Source: CAZGSN01 sp964371655
Lineage (GTDB): Bacteria > Desulfobacterota > Binatia > HRBIN30
NCBI GenBank assembly: GCA_964371655.1
Contig: CAYJOD010000026.1
Location: 9,800 to 73,799, forward strand
Reading direction: 5' to 3'
DNA: 64,000 nucleotides
Shown: in pieces, positions 8,397 through 18,133 of the stretch
How positions within the stretch are numbered: the first letter of the stretch is position 1
How the letters are laid out: the number at the start of each line of letters is the position of its first letter
Made by a program: the position numbers and the translations under genes
Notes under the pieces: model-generated
Told to the model about the DNA's origin: nothing
The model's database searches: none
What the model saw: only the letters and a program-made list of their open reading frames with translations

Positions 8397-10204
8397 TGCG
8401 CGCCCTGGCCGTCGGAGCCGAGAACCTCCTGGCGACGCTCGCGCTCGGCGGCATCATGCTGCTGCCGCTGGCGGAGATCGCGGTGCGCTGGTTCTTCGCG
8501 ACAGGGATTCCCGGGGCGGCGCCGTTCACGCTGAACCTGACCCTGTGGGTCGGCCTGCTGGGCGCCGCGATCGCCGCGCGTGAGGGTAAGCTGCTCACGC
8601 TCGCCACCGGAGAGTTTCTGCCGAAGTCGTTCCGCGCTCCGGCGCACGCCGTCGGCGGCACGGTCGGCGCGGCCATCGCCATGATGTTCGCGGTCGGCGG
8701 CGCGGCGTTGGTCACGACCGAGAGAGCAGTCGGCGACGTCATCGCCGTCGGCGTGCCGGTGTGGATCTCGACGCTGGTGTTTCCCGCCGCCTTCACCCTG
8801 ATCGCCGTCCGACTGGCCTGGCGCGCCTCGCCGTACGGGGGCGGCCGCGTGATCGCCGCTCTCGGCGGCGCCGGCGGGTTCTTCCTGGCGCGCCATTTCG
8901 ATCTCCTGGAAGGACACCCCCTCTGGCCCTGGATTGCCGGAATTGCCGTGTCCGGCGTGCTTGGCACACCGATCTTCGCGCTGCTGGGCGGCATCGCGAT
9001 GGTGGCGTTTTTCTCCGAAGGCAGCCGTCCGATCGTGCCGCTCATCAAAGCCTACGAAGAGCTAACCTCGTCCTCGGCCAACCTCGCAGCGATTCCCCTG
9101 TTCACGCTCACCGGCTTCCTGCTGGCCGAAGGCAAGTCCTCCCAACGGCTCCTGCACGCGCTGCGCGCGGTGTTCGGATGGGCGCCGGGCGGCACGGCGG
9201 TGGCCGCGGCGACGTTGTGCGCGTTCTTCACCCTGTTCACCGGGGGCTCGGGGGTTACGATCCTGGCGCTCGGTGGGCTGCTCTTACCCGCGCTCCGGCA
9301 GGAGGGGTACCGCGAGCGTTTTGCGATCGGGCTGCTGACGGCATCCGGGTCCCTGGGCCTGCTGTTCCCGCTGTCCGTGCCGTTGATCCTCTACGGCATC
9401 GTTGCGCAGAACGCGGCCATCGAGGACCTGTTCCTCGGCGGCCTGATTCCCGGGATCCTCATGCTCGGGCTGATCGCCGCCCTCGGCGTGCGCGAGGCGG
9501 TGCGAACCGGCGCACCGCGGACGCCATTTCGCATGGCCGCCATGTTCTCGGGCCTCTGGGAAGCGAAATGGGAGCTATTGCTGCCGGTCGTCGTTCTGAC
9601 GGCGCTGCTGGGCGGCTACGCGACGACATCGGAGTCGGCGGCGATTGCGGCCCTGTACGCGTTCCTCGTCCAGCGCTTCATCCACCGGGACCTGCCCACG
9701 ATGGGCCACGTGTTCCGGGTGGCGAGCGACTCCGTCGCCCTCGTCGGCGGCGTGCTGCTCATCCTATCGGTGGCCGTGGGCCTGACCAACTGCCTGGTCA
9801 ACGCGCAGATCCCGATGATGCTCATCGAGTGGACGCAGTCGCACATCGCGTCGAAGGTGCTCTTCCTGCTGGCGCTCAACATCTTCCTGCTGCTGGTCGG
9901 CACCGTGATGGACATCTTTTCGGCGATTGTCGTCGTCGTGCCGCTGATCGTTCCGCTGGCGCAGGTCTACGACATCGGCTTGGTGCACTTGGGGGTGATC
10001 TTCATCGCCAACCTCGAACTCGGGTACCTGCATCCGCCGCTCGGCCTGAACCTGCTCCTGGCGTCGTACCGCTTTAAGAAACCGGTACTCGAGGTCACCT
10101 TGGCCACGCTGCCGATGCTAGGCGTGCTGGCGATCGGCGTGCTCCTAATTACTTATGTGCCGTGGCTGACCGAAGGGCTGCTGAGGATGATGGGGAGGAT
10201 GTAG
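8396..10204 (+). CDS. TRAP transporter fused small and large membrane subunits (DctQM)
   Basis: This 602-residue membrane protein joins a four-helix DctQ-like domain (residues 1 to about 165) to a 12-helix DctM domain (about 180-600). DctM signatures include 'EGSRPIVPLIKAYEELTSSS', the glycine-rich 'FTGGSGVTILALGGLL', 'ASGSLGLLFPLSVPLILYG' and 'ANLELGYLHPPLGLN'. It drives sodium- or proton-coupled uptake of the DctP ligand. Natural DctQM fusions are known. Together with the TatT-like lipoprotein and dctP it makes a complete three-gene TRAP system. Confidence 0.9.
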   Translation: MRALAVGAENLLATLALGGIMLLPLAEIAVRWFFATGIPGAAPFTLNLTLWVGLLGAAIAAREGKLLTLATGEFLPKSFRAPAHAVGGTVGAAIAMMFAVGGAALVTTERAVGDVIAVGVPVWISTLVFPAAFTLIAVRLAWRASPYGGGRVIAALGGAGGFFLARHFDLLEGHPLWPWIAGIAVSGVLGTPIFALLGGIAMVAFFSEGSRPIVPLIKAYEELTSSSANLAAIPLFTLTGFLLAEGKSSQRLLHALRAVFGWAPGGTAVAAATLCAFFTLFTGGSGVTILALGGLLLPALRQEGYRERFAIGLLTASGSLGLLFPLSVPLILYGIVAQNAAIEDLFLGGLIPGILMLGLIAALGVREAVRTGAPRTPFRMAAMFSGLWEAKWELLLPVVVLTALLGGYATTSESAAIAALYAFLVQRFIHRDLPTMGHVFRVASDSVALVGGVLLILSVAVGLTNCLVNAQIPMMLIEWTQSHIASKVLFLLALNIFLLLVGTVMDIFSAIVVVVPLIVPLAQVYDIGLVHLGVIFIANLELGYLHPPLGLNLLLASYRFKKPVLEVTLATLPMLGVLAIGVLLITYVPWLTEGLLRMMGRM

Positions 10205-10545
10205 CCGGAGGATAGGGGACGTTGAGCGTACCCTTTTAACTCTCAGCTCAGATGCCCGTCGTTCGCTGCCGAGCAGGCCGCGCGCCAACAAGTGCGGCGG
10301 TTCGCCGCGAACCAAAACGATGAAGAACGGTATCAACATTCTGACCGCTGTAGTTACGGCTGCCCATCAGAACCCATGTCCAGGCTCGTCAATTGCGTCG
10401 TCCGGGCTTCGAACCCTGCGCATTGGTGCGCTCCTGAATTCCGCAGCTTGAAGCCTGAAGCCCGAGGTCTGAAGCCCCCACGCCGAATTCCAGGCCGGCG
10501 GGGGTGGCCTTGCATCCGACGCGCTGGGCGTGGAAAGAGTTGCGG
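10205..10545. other. Intergenic stretch with a word-type repeat near 10445-10477
   Basis: No gene is seen. Bases 10445-10477 are built from reiterated CTTGAAG/CCTGAAG/TCTGAAG words, the same style of low-complexity block found at 28606, 37709 and 58112. A short match to a tRNA T-arm near 10410 has no cloverleaf around it. Confidence 0.5.
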
Positions 10546-11334
10546 ATGCCGAACACAACAGTCGACCTGGAGATTCGCGACGGCGTCGCGCACATCACCC
10601 TGAACCGGCCGCAGGCGATGAACTCGATCAACCTCGATCTCGCCCGCGACTTCATGTACGCCACCCTCGAGTGTGACGAGCAGCCGGGGGTGCGCGCCGT
10701 GCTCATCAGTGGCAACGGCAAGATGTTCTGCAGCGGCGGCGATCTGAAAACGTTTGCCAGCAAGGGCGAGGCTCTGCCGCATTACCTCAAGGAAGTGACG
10801 ACCTACCTGCACGCGGCGATGTCGCGTCTTACGCGCATGCAGGCACCGGTGATCGCCGCGGTGCATGGCAGCGCCGCGGGCGCCGGCTTGAGCCTGGCGT
10901 GCGCTTGCGACTTCGTCCTGGCTAGCGACGACGCCAAGTTCACCATGGCGTACACGCGCGTCGGCCTCGTTCCTGATGGCTCGTCCACCTACTTCCTGCC
11001 GCGCATCGTCGGCTTGCGCCGAGCCCTCGACCTGACCCTGACCAATCGCGTCCTGAGTGCGGCGGAGGCCATGCAGCTCGGCATCGTCACTCGCATCGTT
11101 GGTGGCGCCGAGCTCCTCGGCGACGCCTGCTCTTTGGCGACGGATCTCGCCCAGGGTCCCACGCAAGCCTATGGCGCCGCGAAACGTCTCCTGCACGCCG
11201 GCTGGACCGGCACCCTGGAAACGCAGATGGAGCTCGAGACCCGCGCCATCGCCGACATCGCTCGCAGCGCCGACACCCGCGAAGGCATCGCCGCCTTCAT
11301 CGAGAAGCGCCCGGCGAAGTTCGGCGGTCGTTGA
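10546..11334 (+). CDS. Enoyl-CoA hydratase/isomerase family protein
   Basis: The chosen ATG at 10546 follows a GGAAAGAG site and gives a 262-residue crotonase-fold protein of usual length. The oxyanion-hole segments 'SGNGKMFCSGGDLKTF' and 'AAVHGSAAGAGLSLA' are present, followed by 'GLVPDGSSTYFLPRIVGLRRA', which places it near the PaaG/PaaB and 'enoyl-CoA hydratase-related' branch acting on CoA thioesters. The acidic residue in the GLVPD position resembles the PaaG isomerase group, but the substrate is not predictable. A frame extension to 10504 lacks homologous sequence and was dropped. Confidence 0.85.
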   Translation: MPNTTVDLEIRDGVAHITLNRPQAMNSINLDLARDFMYATLECDEQPGVRAVLISGNGKMFCSGGDLKTFASKGEALPHYLKEVTTYLHAAMSRLTRMQAPVIAAVHGSAAGAGLSLACACDFVLASDDAKFTMAYTRVGLVPDGSSTYFLPRIVGLRRALDLTLTNRVLSAAEAMQLGIVTRIVGGAELLGDACSLATDLAQGPTQAYGAAKRLLHAGWTGTLETQMELETRAIADIARSADTREGIAAFIEKRPAKFGGR

Positions 11335-11491
11335 GCCTGGTATTTCGAGGGGTATTCACGCAGCGGCGCCGGGGGATCGCGCGCGAGAAGGAAGGCGGAG
11401 ACTTGGAGCGTCTGAGGTCGGGTTCAATGATTTGAACCTGCAGCGCACATCAAAGGAAAGCTCCGGCTGTGAAGAAACTGCAGCTCTGGTG

Positions 11492-11545
11492 GCGCAGGCG
11501 TCCCTGCCTGCGCAGGCGGGCAGGCACGGAGGCCTGCCCCACCAT
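11492..11545. repeat. GC-rich palindromic element
   Basis: GCGCAGGC (11492-11499) and GCCTGCGC (11506-11513) form a perfect 8-bp stem with a 6-nt loop, followed by related GCAGGC/GCCTGC words up to 11545. It lies in the 291-bp gap between two converging genes and could serve as a bidirectional terminator, although no T-run follows. I see no gene in this gap. Confidence 0.55.
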
Positions 11546-11625
11546 GGTCTGATGCGTGACTGCTGGAAGATTGCTCCGACCCGGCGAGTTTCTCGCCGTC
11601 TCTCGTATGGACTGCGAAGCGATAT

Positions 11626-12363
11626 CTAGTTCGCGCCGACCCAGCCGCGCTTGTAGGCCTTGATGGTGACGTAGCTCACCAGCAGCATCGCCTCGAGCGC
11701 TACCAGCGCCGCCAGCGCGCCGGGCGAAAGGGCGTGGCGCGCGGCCAGCTCCCAGACGATGAGAACCAGCGCTCCCGAGCCCCAGGCGGCGAATGGGTTG
11801 TGCTCTTTGTTCATCGCCCGGCGTGCGTCGAAGCCCGTCCGCAGCGCGCCAGGGTAGGCGGGCGTCAGCCGCGGCACCCAACGCGGCACCTTCTGGCAGA
11901 AATCGTCGAAACGCAGACCGAACTGCTGGCGCAGGAAGTTCTCCTCGGCGCGGATGATGAAGAAGTACTCGCCGAAGAAGAACGCCAGCCCCCCCAGGTA
12001 GACCCAGGGGTCGTGCGCAATGAGCATCAGCCCCAGGCAGATGCCCAGGTTGCCGACGTAGAGCGGGTTTCGCACGTAGGCGTAGGGCCCGCGAGTGTTG
12101 AGGGTTGAGGCCTCGAGCGCCGAGCCCTGGCCGCTGGTGCCCTCAGGCACCTGGCCCAGCGTGTAGAAGCGCAAGGCCTGGCCAAGGAACGCCACCAGCA
12201 CTCCTAAGACGTTGAACAGCATGTCGACGTGCGCGCCGCCCGGGCCGGGGACGCCGCGCGAGCGCCACAAGAGCCAGGCGAGCCCTAGGAGGATCGGCAC
12301 TGGAGTGAAGCTGCGGAACCGGAAGAGGACCTGGCCGACGCCGATGGAAGAAGAGTCACGCAT
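11626..12363 (-). CDS. Isoprenylcysteine carboxyl methyltransferase-like membrane protein
   Basis: Starting at the ATG at 12363, the product is 245 residues with about five hydrophobic segments. The ICMT/PEMT signature lies near residues 95-165: 'TRGPYAYVRNPLYVGN' (substrate/SAM loop with RNPxY) and 'EENFLRQQFG' near residue 150. These enzymes methylate isoprenylated cysteines or phospholipid head groups in eukaryotes; bacterial relatives are mostly uncharacterised. A longer frame reading through to 12474 adds an arginine-rich leader without a signal and was rejected. The gene converges with the enoyl-CoA hydratase and is divergent from uvrA. Confidence 0.8.
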   Translation of the reverse strand: MRDSSSIGVGQVLFRFRSFTPVPILLGLAWLLWRSRGVPGPGGAHVDMLFNVLGVLVAFLGQALRFYTLGQVPEGTSGQGSALEASTLNTRGPYAYVRNPLYVGNLGICLGLMLIAHDPWVYLGGLAFFFGEYFFIIRAEENFLRQQFGLRFDDFCQKVPRWVPRLTPAYPGALRTGFDARRAMNKEHNPFAAWGSGALVLIVWELAARHALSPGALAALVALEAMLLVSYVTIKAYKRGWVGAN

Positions 12364-12549
12364 GCAAGAGTGCGGTGCGATTAACAGAAAAACCGGGAAG
12401 CGGCTAGCCGACGGTGCTTGGACCGACGCAGGGGCACGGCGAAGCGGGCGGAGCCTCTGAGGCCCTTTCGCCAACGGATCGCGACCTCACTCCGCGAAAG
12501 TCAATCTTGACTTGCACTGGGGGCCGGGGCACGGTCGCGGCTTACCTTC

Positions 12550-15384
12550 ATGGCACATCAGATCGTCGTCACCGGGGCTCGCGAGCACAATCTCAAGAAC
12601 ATCAACGTCGTCATCCCGCGTGACCGGCTCGTGGTTATCACCGGGCTTTCCGGCTCGGGGAAATCGTCGCTGGCGTTCGACACGATCTACGCCGAGGGGC
12701 AACGGCGTTACGTGGAATCGTTGTCGGCGTACGCGCGTCAGTTCCTCGAGCAGATGGATAAGCCTGACGTCGATTCGATCGACGGGCTGTCGCCGGCGAT
12801 TTCCATCGAGCAGAAGACGACCAGCCGCAATCCGCGCTCGACCGTCGGCACCGTCACCGAGATCTACGACTATCTGCGCCTGCTGTTCGCACGCGTCGGC
12901 AAGCCCTACTGCTACAACTGTGGGCGCGAAATCACGGCGCAGACCATCCAGCAAATCGTCGATCGCCTCGTCGCCATGCCGGCCGATACCAAGGTCCATG
13001 TCCTCGCCCCGATCGCGCGCGGGCGTAAGGGTGAGTACCGCAAGGAGCTGATCGATCTGCGCAAGGCCGGCTTCGTGCGCGCCCGCATCGACGGCACGCT
13101 GCGCGACCTCGCCGACGACATCACCCTGGCGAAGAACATCAAGCACTCCATCGAGGTCATCGTCGATCGCCTGGTGCTGCGCGCCGGGATCGGCAAGCGC
13201 CTGGCCGACTCGCTCGAAGTCGCCTTCAAACATGGCGACGATGTCGCCAAGGTTGAAGTGCTCGGCGACTCGGCTGCGGAGGTCAAGGAAGAGATTCTCT
13301 TCAGCCAGAAGTTCGCTTGTGTCGAGTGCGGCATCTCCTACCCCGAGCTGACGCCGCGCATGTTCTCCTTCAACAGCCCGCACGGTGCGTGCTCGACCTG
13401 CACCGGCTTGGGTACGTCGATGTATTTTGATCCGGAGTTGGTCATCGCCGACGACAGCTTGTCGCTGTCGCAGGGTGCCATCGCGCCGTGGGCGAAGAAG
13501 ACCGGCGGTCATTTCTACCAAGACATCGCCGGTGCCTTGGCCGTGCATTTCGGCTTCGACCTCGACACGCCCTTCAAGAAGCTCCCCGAGAAAGTGAAGA
13601 AGGCACTGCTGCACGGGATAGACGAGGAGATCACCTTCGTTCACGAGAAGGGCAACCGTCGCTACGAGTTCAAACGCCCTTGGGAAGGCATCCTCCCGCA
13701 GCTGGAGCGGCGCTTGAAGGAAACCGAATCGGATTGGGTGCGCGAGGATCTCGAGCGCTTCATGGGTTCGCGTCCGTGTCAGGCGTGCGGCGGTGCGCGC
13801 TTGAAACGCGAGGCCCTGGCGGTGCGCGTCGGCGATAAGTCGATCAACGACATCGCCGCCATGTCGGTGAAGTCAGCGCTCTCTTTCTTCGGCGCCGTAG
13901 CGCTGACGCCACAGCAGCAGGCGATCGCGCGCCGCATCCTCAAGGAGATCACCGAGCGCCTCGGTTTCATGACTCACGTCGGGCTCGACTATCTCGCTCT
14001 CAACCGTGCCGCGGCGAGCTTGTCGGGCGGCGAGGCGCAACGCATCCGCCTGGCGACGCAGATCGGCTCCAGCCTGGTCGGCGTGCTCTACATCCTCGAC
14101 GAACCATCGATCGGGCTGCATCAGCGCGACAACGACCGTCTGCTCGCGACCCTCAAACGCCTGCGCGATCTCGGCAATACCGTCCTCGTCGTCGAGCACG
14201 ACCGCGACGCGATTCTGACCGCGGACCATGTCATCGATATGGGTCCCGGCGCCGGCGTGCACGGCGGCGAGATCATCGCCCAGGGCACGCCCGCGGAGAT
14301 CATGAAATGTCCCGCGTCGTTGACCGGGAAGTACCTGTCGGGGGAGGAGGAAATTCCGATTCCCGCGGTGCATCGAGCCGGCAGCGGCTGGCATCTGTCG
14401 ATCAAGGGCGCGCGCCAGAACAACTTGCAGAACGTCTCCGTCGACATTCCGCTCGGCAAGATCACCTGCGTCACCGGTGTATCGGGATCGGGCAAGAGCT
14501 CGCTCGTCGTCGATACGCTGTATCGCGCCCTGGCGCAGCGCCTCTACGGATCGAAGGAGAAGCCGGGCGAGCATGACGAGATCAAGGGTTGGCAACTGCT
14601 CGACAAGGTCATCGATATCGACCAGGCGCCGATCGGGCGCACGCCGCGTTCGAATCCGGCAACGTACACCGGCGTATTCTCCGACATCCGCGATCTGTTC
14701 GCGCAGTTGCCCGAGGCGCGCGTGCGCGGCTACGGGCCGGGGCGCTTTTCGTTCAACGTGAAGGGTGGTCGTTGCGAGGCCTGCGCCGGTGACGGTTTGA
14801 TCAAGATCGAGATGCACTTTCTGCCCGACATCTTCGTCACCTGCGAGGTCTGTCACGGCAAGCGCTACAACCGCGAAACGATGGAGGTGTTGTACAAAGG
14901 CAGGAGCATCGCCGATGTTCTCGCGATGCCGGTCGGCGAGGCGGTGGAGTTTCTGAGCAGCATCCCGCCGATCCGCCACAAGTTGCAGACCCTGCACGAC
15001 GTCGGACTTGACTACATTCACCTCGGGCAGTCGGCGACGACCCTGTCCGGCGGCGAAGCGCAGCGCGTCAAGCTTGCCAAGGAGCTCAGCCGCCGGGCCA
15101 CGGGGAAGACCCTCTATATCCTCGACGAACCGACCACAGGCTTGCACTTCGACGATATCAAGCGACTGCTCGGGGTTCTCGCGCGCCTCGCCGACGCCGG
15201 CAACACCATCCTGATCATCGAGCACAACCTCGACGTCATCAAAACTGCGGACCACGTCATCGACATCGGTCCCGAAGGCGGTGACGGCGGCGGCCGCATC
15301 CTCGCGGTCGGTCCGCCCGAGGTGATTGCGAAGACGAAAGGCTCGTACACCGGCGAGTTCCTGCGCACCGTGCTCAAGGTGTGA
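12550..15384 (+). CDS. uvrA: Excinuclease ABC subunit A
   Basis: This 944-residue protein has the full UvrA layout: a first Walker A (GLSGSGKSS) near residue 33, a zinc module with CVECG and CSTC near 255-285, the ABC signature LSGGEAQRIRLA near 495, a second Walker A (GVSGSGKSS) near 645, a second zinc module with CEAC and CEVC near 745-775, and a second signature LSGGEAQRVKLA near 835. UvrA dimers scan DNA for damage and load UvrB. No LexA-type box is visible between 12364 and 12549. The ribosome-binding site is weak, but the N-terminus MAHQIVVTGAREHNL is canonical. Confidence 0.97.
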   Translation: MAHQIVVTGAREHNLKNINVVIPRDRLVVITGLSGSGKSSLAFDTIYAEGQRRYVESLSAYARQFLEQMDKPDVDSIDGLSPAISIEQKTTSRNPRSTVGTVTEIYDYLRLLFARVGKPYCYNCGREITAQTIQQIVDRLVAMPADTKVHVLAPIARGRKGEYRKELIDLRKAGFVRARIDGTLRDLADDITLAKNIKHSIEVIVDRLVLRAGIGKRLADSLEVAFKHGDDVAKVEVLGDSAAEVKEEILFSQKFACVECGISYPELTPRMFSFNSPHGACSTCTGLGTSMYFDPELVIADDSLSLSQGAIAPWAKKTGGHFYQDIAGALAVHFGFDLDTPFKKLPEKVKKALLHGIDEEITFVHEKGNRRYEFKRPWEGILPQLERRLKETESDWVREDLERFMGSRPCQACGGARLKREALAVRVGDKSINDIAAMSVKSALSFFGAVALTPQQQAIARRILKEITERLGFMTHVGLDYLALNRAAASLSGGEAQRIRLATQIGSSLVGVLYILDEPSIGLHQRDNDRLLATLKRLRDLGNTVLVVEHDRDAILTADHVIDMGPGAGVHGGEIIAQGTPAEIMKCPASLTGKYLSGEEEIPIPAVHRAGSGWHLSIKGARQNNLQNVSVDIPLGKITCVTGVSGSGKSSLVVDTLYRALAQRLYGSKEKPGEHDEIKGWQLLDKVIDIDQAPIGRTPRSNPATYTGVFSDIRDLFAQLPEARVRGYGPGRFSFNVKGGRCEACAGDGLIKIEMHFLPDIFVTCEVCHGKRYNRETMEVLYKGRSIADVLAMPVGEAVEFLSSIPPIRHKLQTLHDVGLDYIHLGQSATTLSGGEAQRVKLAKELSRRATGKTLYILDEPTTGLHFDDIKRLLGVLARLADAGNTILIIEHNLDVIKTADHVIDIGPEGGDGGGRILAVGPPEVIAKTKGSYTGEFLRTVLKV

Positions 15385-15618
15385 ACACCCTCTTCCGCCA
15401 CGGCTCTGGCGCCGCTTTGGGGTGCGGCGCTCGTGCGTTGCTCCGACAAGGCTTCCGCACGCCAGGAGGGTGGGATGCGGTGCGCGTCGGCCATCTTTCC
15501 CTCGCGCCGCGCACGCCTTGAAATGACGGAGGTGCATGGATATTCGGCCCTCTGCATCGCAACGAGAGGCGGCGCGGGCTAGAGTCCACGGCTGCCGGGC
15601 TTGCCGGGAATCATCATC

Positions 15619-16812
15619 ATGACGCGCGTCGTTTACATGGACAATCACGCCACCACCGCGGTGGATCCGCGCGTGCTGGAAGCCATGCTGCCCTACTTCA
15701 CCGAGAAGTTCGGCAACGCGGCGAGCAAGAACCATCAATACGGTTGGGATGCGGAAGCCGCGGTGGAGCGGGCGCGCGAGCAGGTCGGACGGGTCATCAA
15801 CGCCAAACCGAAGGACATTGTCTTCACCAGCGGCGCCACTGAGGCGAACAACCTGGCGATCAAAGGCGTCGTTGAGTTCTACAAGGAGCGCGGCAACCAC
15901 GTCATCACCGCCAGCACCGAGCACAAGTCCGTGCTCGACGTGTGCAAGGGGCTCGAACGCGCCGGTAAGATCCAGGTGAGCAAGTTGCGTGTCGACGACA
16001 CCGGCCGGCTGGATCCCGACATCGTGCGCAACGCGATCACCGACAAGACGATCCTGATCTCGATCATGCACGCCAACAACGAGATTGGGACCATCCACGC
16101 GCTACGCGAGATCGGCGCGATCGCCAAGCAGCGCGGTATCCTGTTTCACAGCGATGCGACGCAAACGGTCGGCAAGATCCCCGTCGACGTCGAGGCGATG
16201 GGCATCGACTTGTTGTCTCTGAGCGCCCACAAGCTCTATGGGCCGAAGGGATGCGGGGCTCTGTTCGTGCGCTCCAGCGCTCCGCGCGTTCGCCTGGTTC
16301 CGCTGCTCGATGGCGGCGGACACGAACGCGGCGTGCGCTCCGGAACCCTCAACGTACCCGGGATCGTGGGCTTGGGGAGTGCTTGTGCGATTGCGCAGGC
16401 GGAGATGAGCAGCGATGGCGAGCGTCTCATCCACCTGCGTGAACGCTTGCACGCCGGGCTGACCGCGGGTCTCGATCATGTGTCGCTCAACGGTCATCCC
16501 ACCGAGCGCCTACCCGGCAACCTCAATCTGAGCTTCGCCTACGTCGAAGGCGAGTCGTTGCTGATGGGCCTGAGTGACGTCGCTGTCTCCTCCGGGTCCG
16601 CGTGTACCTCGCTGACCTTGGAGCCCTCGCACGTCCTGAAAGCGATCGGTTGCAACGACGGCGACGCACATACGTCGATTCGCTTTGGGCTCGGGCGTTT
16701 CAACACCGAGGAAGAGGTGGATTACGTGATCACCCGCGTCGTTCAAGAGGTACACCGGCTACGCAGTCTTTCACCTCATTACGCTGCTGCAAAACGGGCG
16801 GCGCGCGGCTAA
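15619..16812 (+). CDS. iscS: Cysteine desulfurase IscS/NifS
   Basis: The ATG at 15619 gives a 397-residue class V aminotransferase-fold enzyme starting MTRVVYMDNHATT. It takes sulfur from cysteine for Fe-S cluster and thio-cofactor synthesis. The PLP lysine is K205 in SAHKLYGPKG, and the persulfide cysteine is C329 in SSGSACTS, both at the positions expected for IscS (E. coli K206 and C328). A TTG at 15601 would add six residues and is less likely. An A-type Fe-S carrier gene follows 109 bp downstream, but no iscU lies between. Confidence 0.95.
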   Translation: MTRVVYMDNHATTAVDPRVLEAMLPYFTEKFGNAASKNHQYGWDAEAAVERAREQVGRVINAKPKDIVFTSGATEANNLAIKGVVEFYKERGNHVITASTEHKSVLDVCKGLERAGKIQVSKLRVDDTGRLDPDIVRNAITDKTILISIMHANNEIGTIHALREIGAIAKQRGILFHSDATQTVGKIPVDVEAMGIDLLSLSAHKLYGPKGCGALFVRSSAPRVRLVPLLDGGGHERGVRSGTLNVPGIVGLGSACAIAQAEMSSDGERLIHLRERLHAGLTAGLDHVSLNGHPTERLPGNLNLSFAYVEGESLLMGLSDVAVSSGSACTSLTLEPSHVLKAIGCNDGDAHTSIRFGLGRFNTEEEVDYVITRVVQEVHRLRSLSPHYAAAKRAARG

Positions 16813-16921
16813 GATGAAATCCGCATGGAGGACACGGCAAAAATGAACGTCTCCGTGGTGGGCGCAGCGGCTCTCGACGCCGCTGTCGAAGGTTGGAATA
16901 GACAAGACGCAGGAGCGAACC

Positions 16922-17245
16922 ATGGCTATTAGCGTTTCCCCCAACGCAGCGAACAAGATCCGCACCCTGCTGGCAACTCACGACAAGCCGGCCAGCGGCC
17001 TGCGTGTGAAGGTCGTCGGCGGTGGCTGCTCCGGGCTGCAGTACAAGATGGATCTGGACGTCGAGCGTCCTGGCGACAAGACGTTCGGCGAACAAGATGC
17101 GCAGGTCATCGTTGACCGCAAGAGCTTTCTCTACCTCAATGGTACCGAGCTGGATTACAGCGAGGCCTTGATGGAATCAGGCTTCAAGATGCAAAACCCC
17201 AACGTCAAGCGTTCCTGCGGTTGCGGACAATCGTTCAGCGTCTAA
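16922..17245 (+). CDS. erpA: A-type iron-sulfur carrier protein (ErpA/IscA family)
   Basis: A 107-residue protein with the three conserved cysteines of A-type carriers: C36 in GGGCSG and C99/C101 in SCGCG. These bind a [2Fe-2S] or [4Fe-4S] cluster and hand it to apo-proteins. GGAG lies seven bases before the ATG. The position directly after iscS indicates a shared role in Fe-S assembly. IscA and ErpA cannot be told apart reliably at this level, so the symbol is provisional. Confidence 0.88.
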   Translation: MAISVSPNAANKIRTLLATHDKPASGLRVKVVGGGCSGLQYKMDLDVERPGDKTFGEQDAQVIVDRKSFLYLNGTELDYSEALMESGFKMQNPNVKRSCGCGQSFSV

Positions 17246-17632
17246 CCGTAGCGCTCGCGCGCAGCTCGGGTCGTTCAGCCGCAGCATCAGGCCAAGGCCC
17301 CCGCGCCAAGCTCCAATGGCAGAATCCCGGAACGAGGCTTTGTCTCGTCGCCTTGCCACGGAGGACCAGGCCGGATCCTGGGTTCGTTCTTATTCGGACT
17401 TGGAGCGAGACTGCGAGGCGTGGGATTGTGGCGCCGCTCAGTCATGGTCTCGAGCAGGGAGGGTGCTTGCGCTACGCGTGATGGATAAGTCAATGCATAG
17501 TGTTTCGAGCAACGAATCTGTCGATACAGTTGGCTAATTTTTTCCGTCACAACCCTGGCACGCGACTGGGCAAAGTTGCTACTGAATACCTCGCGCCGTT
17601 GATCGTCTAACGGCCGTTCATTGAGGAATACG
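17246..17632. other. Intergenic stretch, no gene seen
   Basis: About 390 bp. It contains a small palindrome CGAGGC-TTTGT-CTCG near 17333-17348 and an AT-richer segment from 17460 to 17550 that may carry the promoter of the downstream gene, but I cannot fix promoter boxes. A 73-residue frame (17316-17537) has no recognisable features and is probably not coding. Confidence 0.4.
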
Positions 17633-18058
17633 ATGGCAAATAGCACCGTGCCCACCGATACTTTTCGGCATCTGCTGCAGCCGGACACCATGCTTCCGGC
17701 GCAGTATTATGCGACGTTGAAGCGCAAGGGGCTCCACGAACCGGAGCGCCGGCTGGTGATTGCCGTCCTCCAGGACGCGGTGGATTGTTTCCAAAAACAC
17801 CTGCGTGCCCGCGACCGCAAGGCGCGGCAGCTTTTTGTCGATGCCCAGGAATGGATTGCCTCGGAGGATCGCAGTTGGCCGTTTTCCTTCGAGAACGTCT
17901 GCGATCTGCTGCAGCTCAACGCGGATTACCTGCGCGTTGGTCTCATCAAGTGGAAAGAGCGAGAGCTCGGAGAGATGCCGCGCGCGAAAGTACTTTCGCT
18001 TGTACGTGAGGCCGCCGAAGAGCCGACTGAATTGCGGCGCCGCGTCGGATCGCGCTGA
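17633..18058 (+). CDS. Conserved-looking hypothetical protein (141 aa)
   Basis: The ATG at 17633 follows GAGGAA six bases upstream; a TTG four codons earlier is less likely. The product is soluble and helical: 'LPAQYYATLKRKGLHEPERRLVIAVLQDAVDCFQ' is followed by 'SWPFSFENVCDLLQLNADYLR'. The second part has the look of a short DNA-binding or protein-interaction helix bundle. I recognise this type from deltaproteobacterial genomes as an uncharacterised protein and assign no function. The gene lies between the Fe-S carrier and sppA. Confidence 0.75.
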   Translation: MANSTVPTDTFRHLLQPDTMLPAQYYATLKRKGLHEPERRLVIAVLQDAVDCFQKHLRARDRKARQLFVDAQEWIASEDRSWPFSFENVCDLLQLNADYLRVGLIKWKERELGEMPRAKVLSLVREAAEEPTELRRRVGSR

Positions 18059-18133
18059 AACGGCGCGGCCGCCCGCACCCACGCCTACCTTCGCCTGTTG
18101 CGACCTCTGCCCTCTTGCTAAGAGCCCTGGCCT

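Noticed and set aside
10380..10450. Possible tRNA (TTCGAACCC-like T-arm)
   Set aside because: No acceptor stem, anticodon arm or D-arm could be built around it. No tRNA or rRNA was found in the window.
12364..12549. LexA/SOS box before uvrA
   Set aside because: No inverted-repeat operator with the required spacing is visible.
17560..17580. Sigma-54-like promoter (TGGCAC..)
   Set aside because: The -12 element is TGGGC rather than TTGC(A/T), so the match is too weak.
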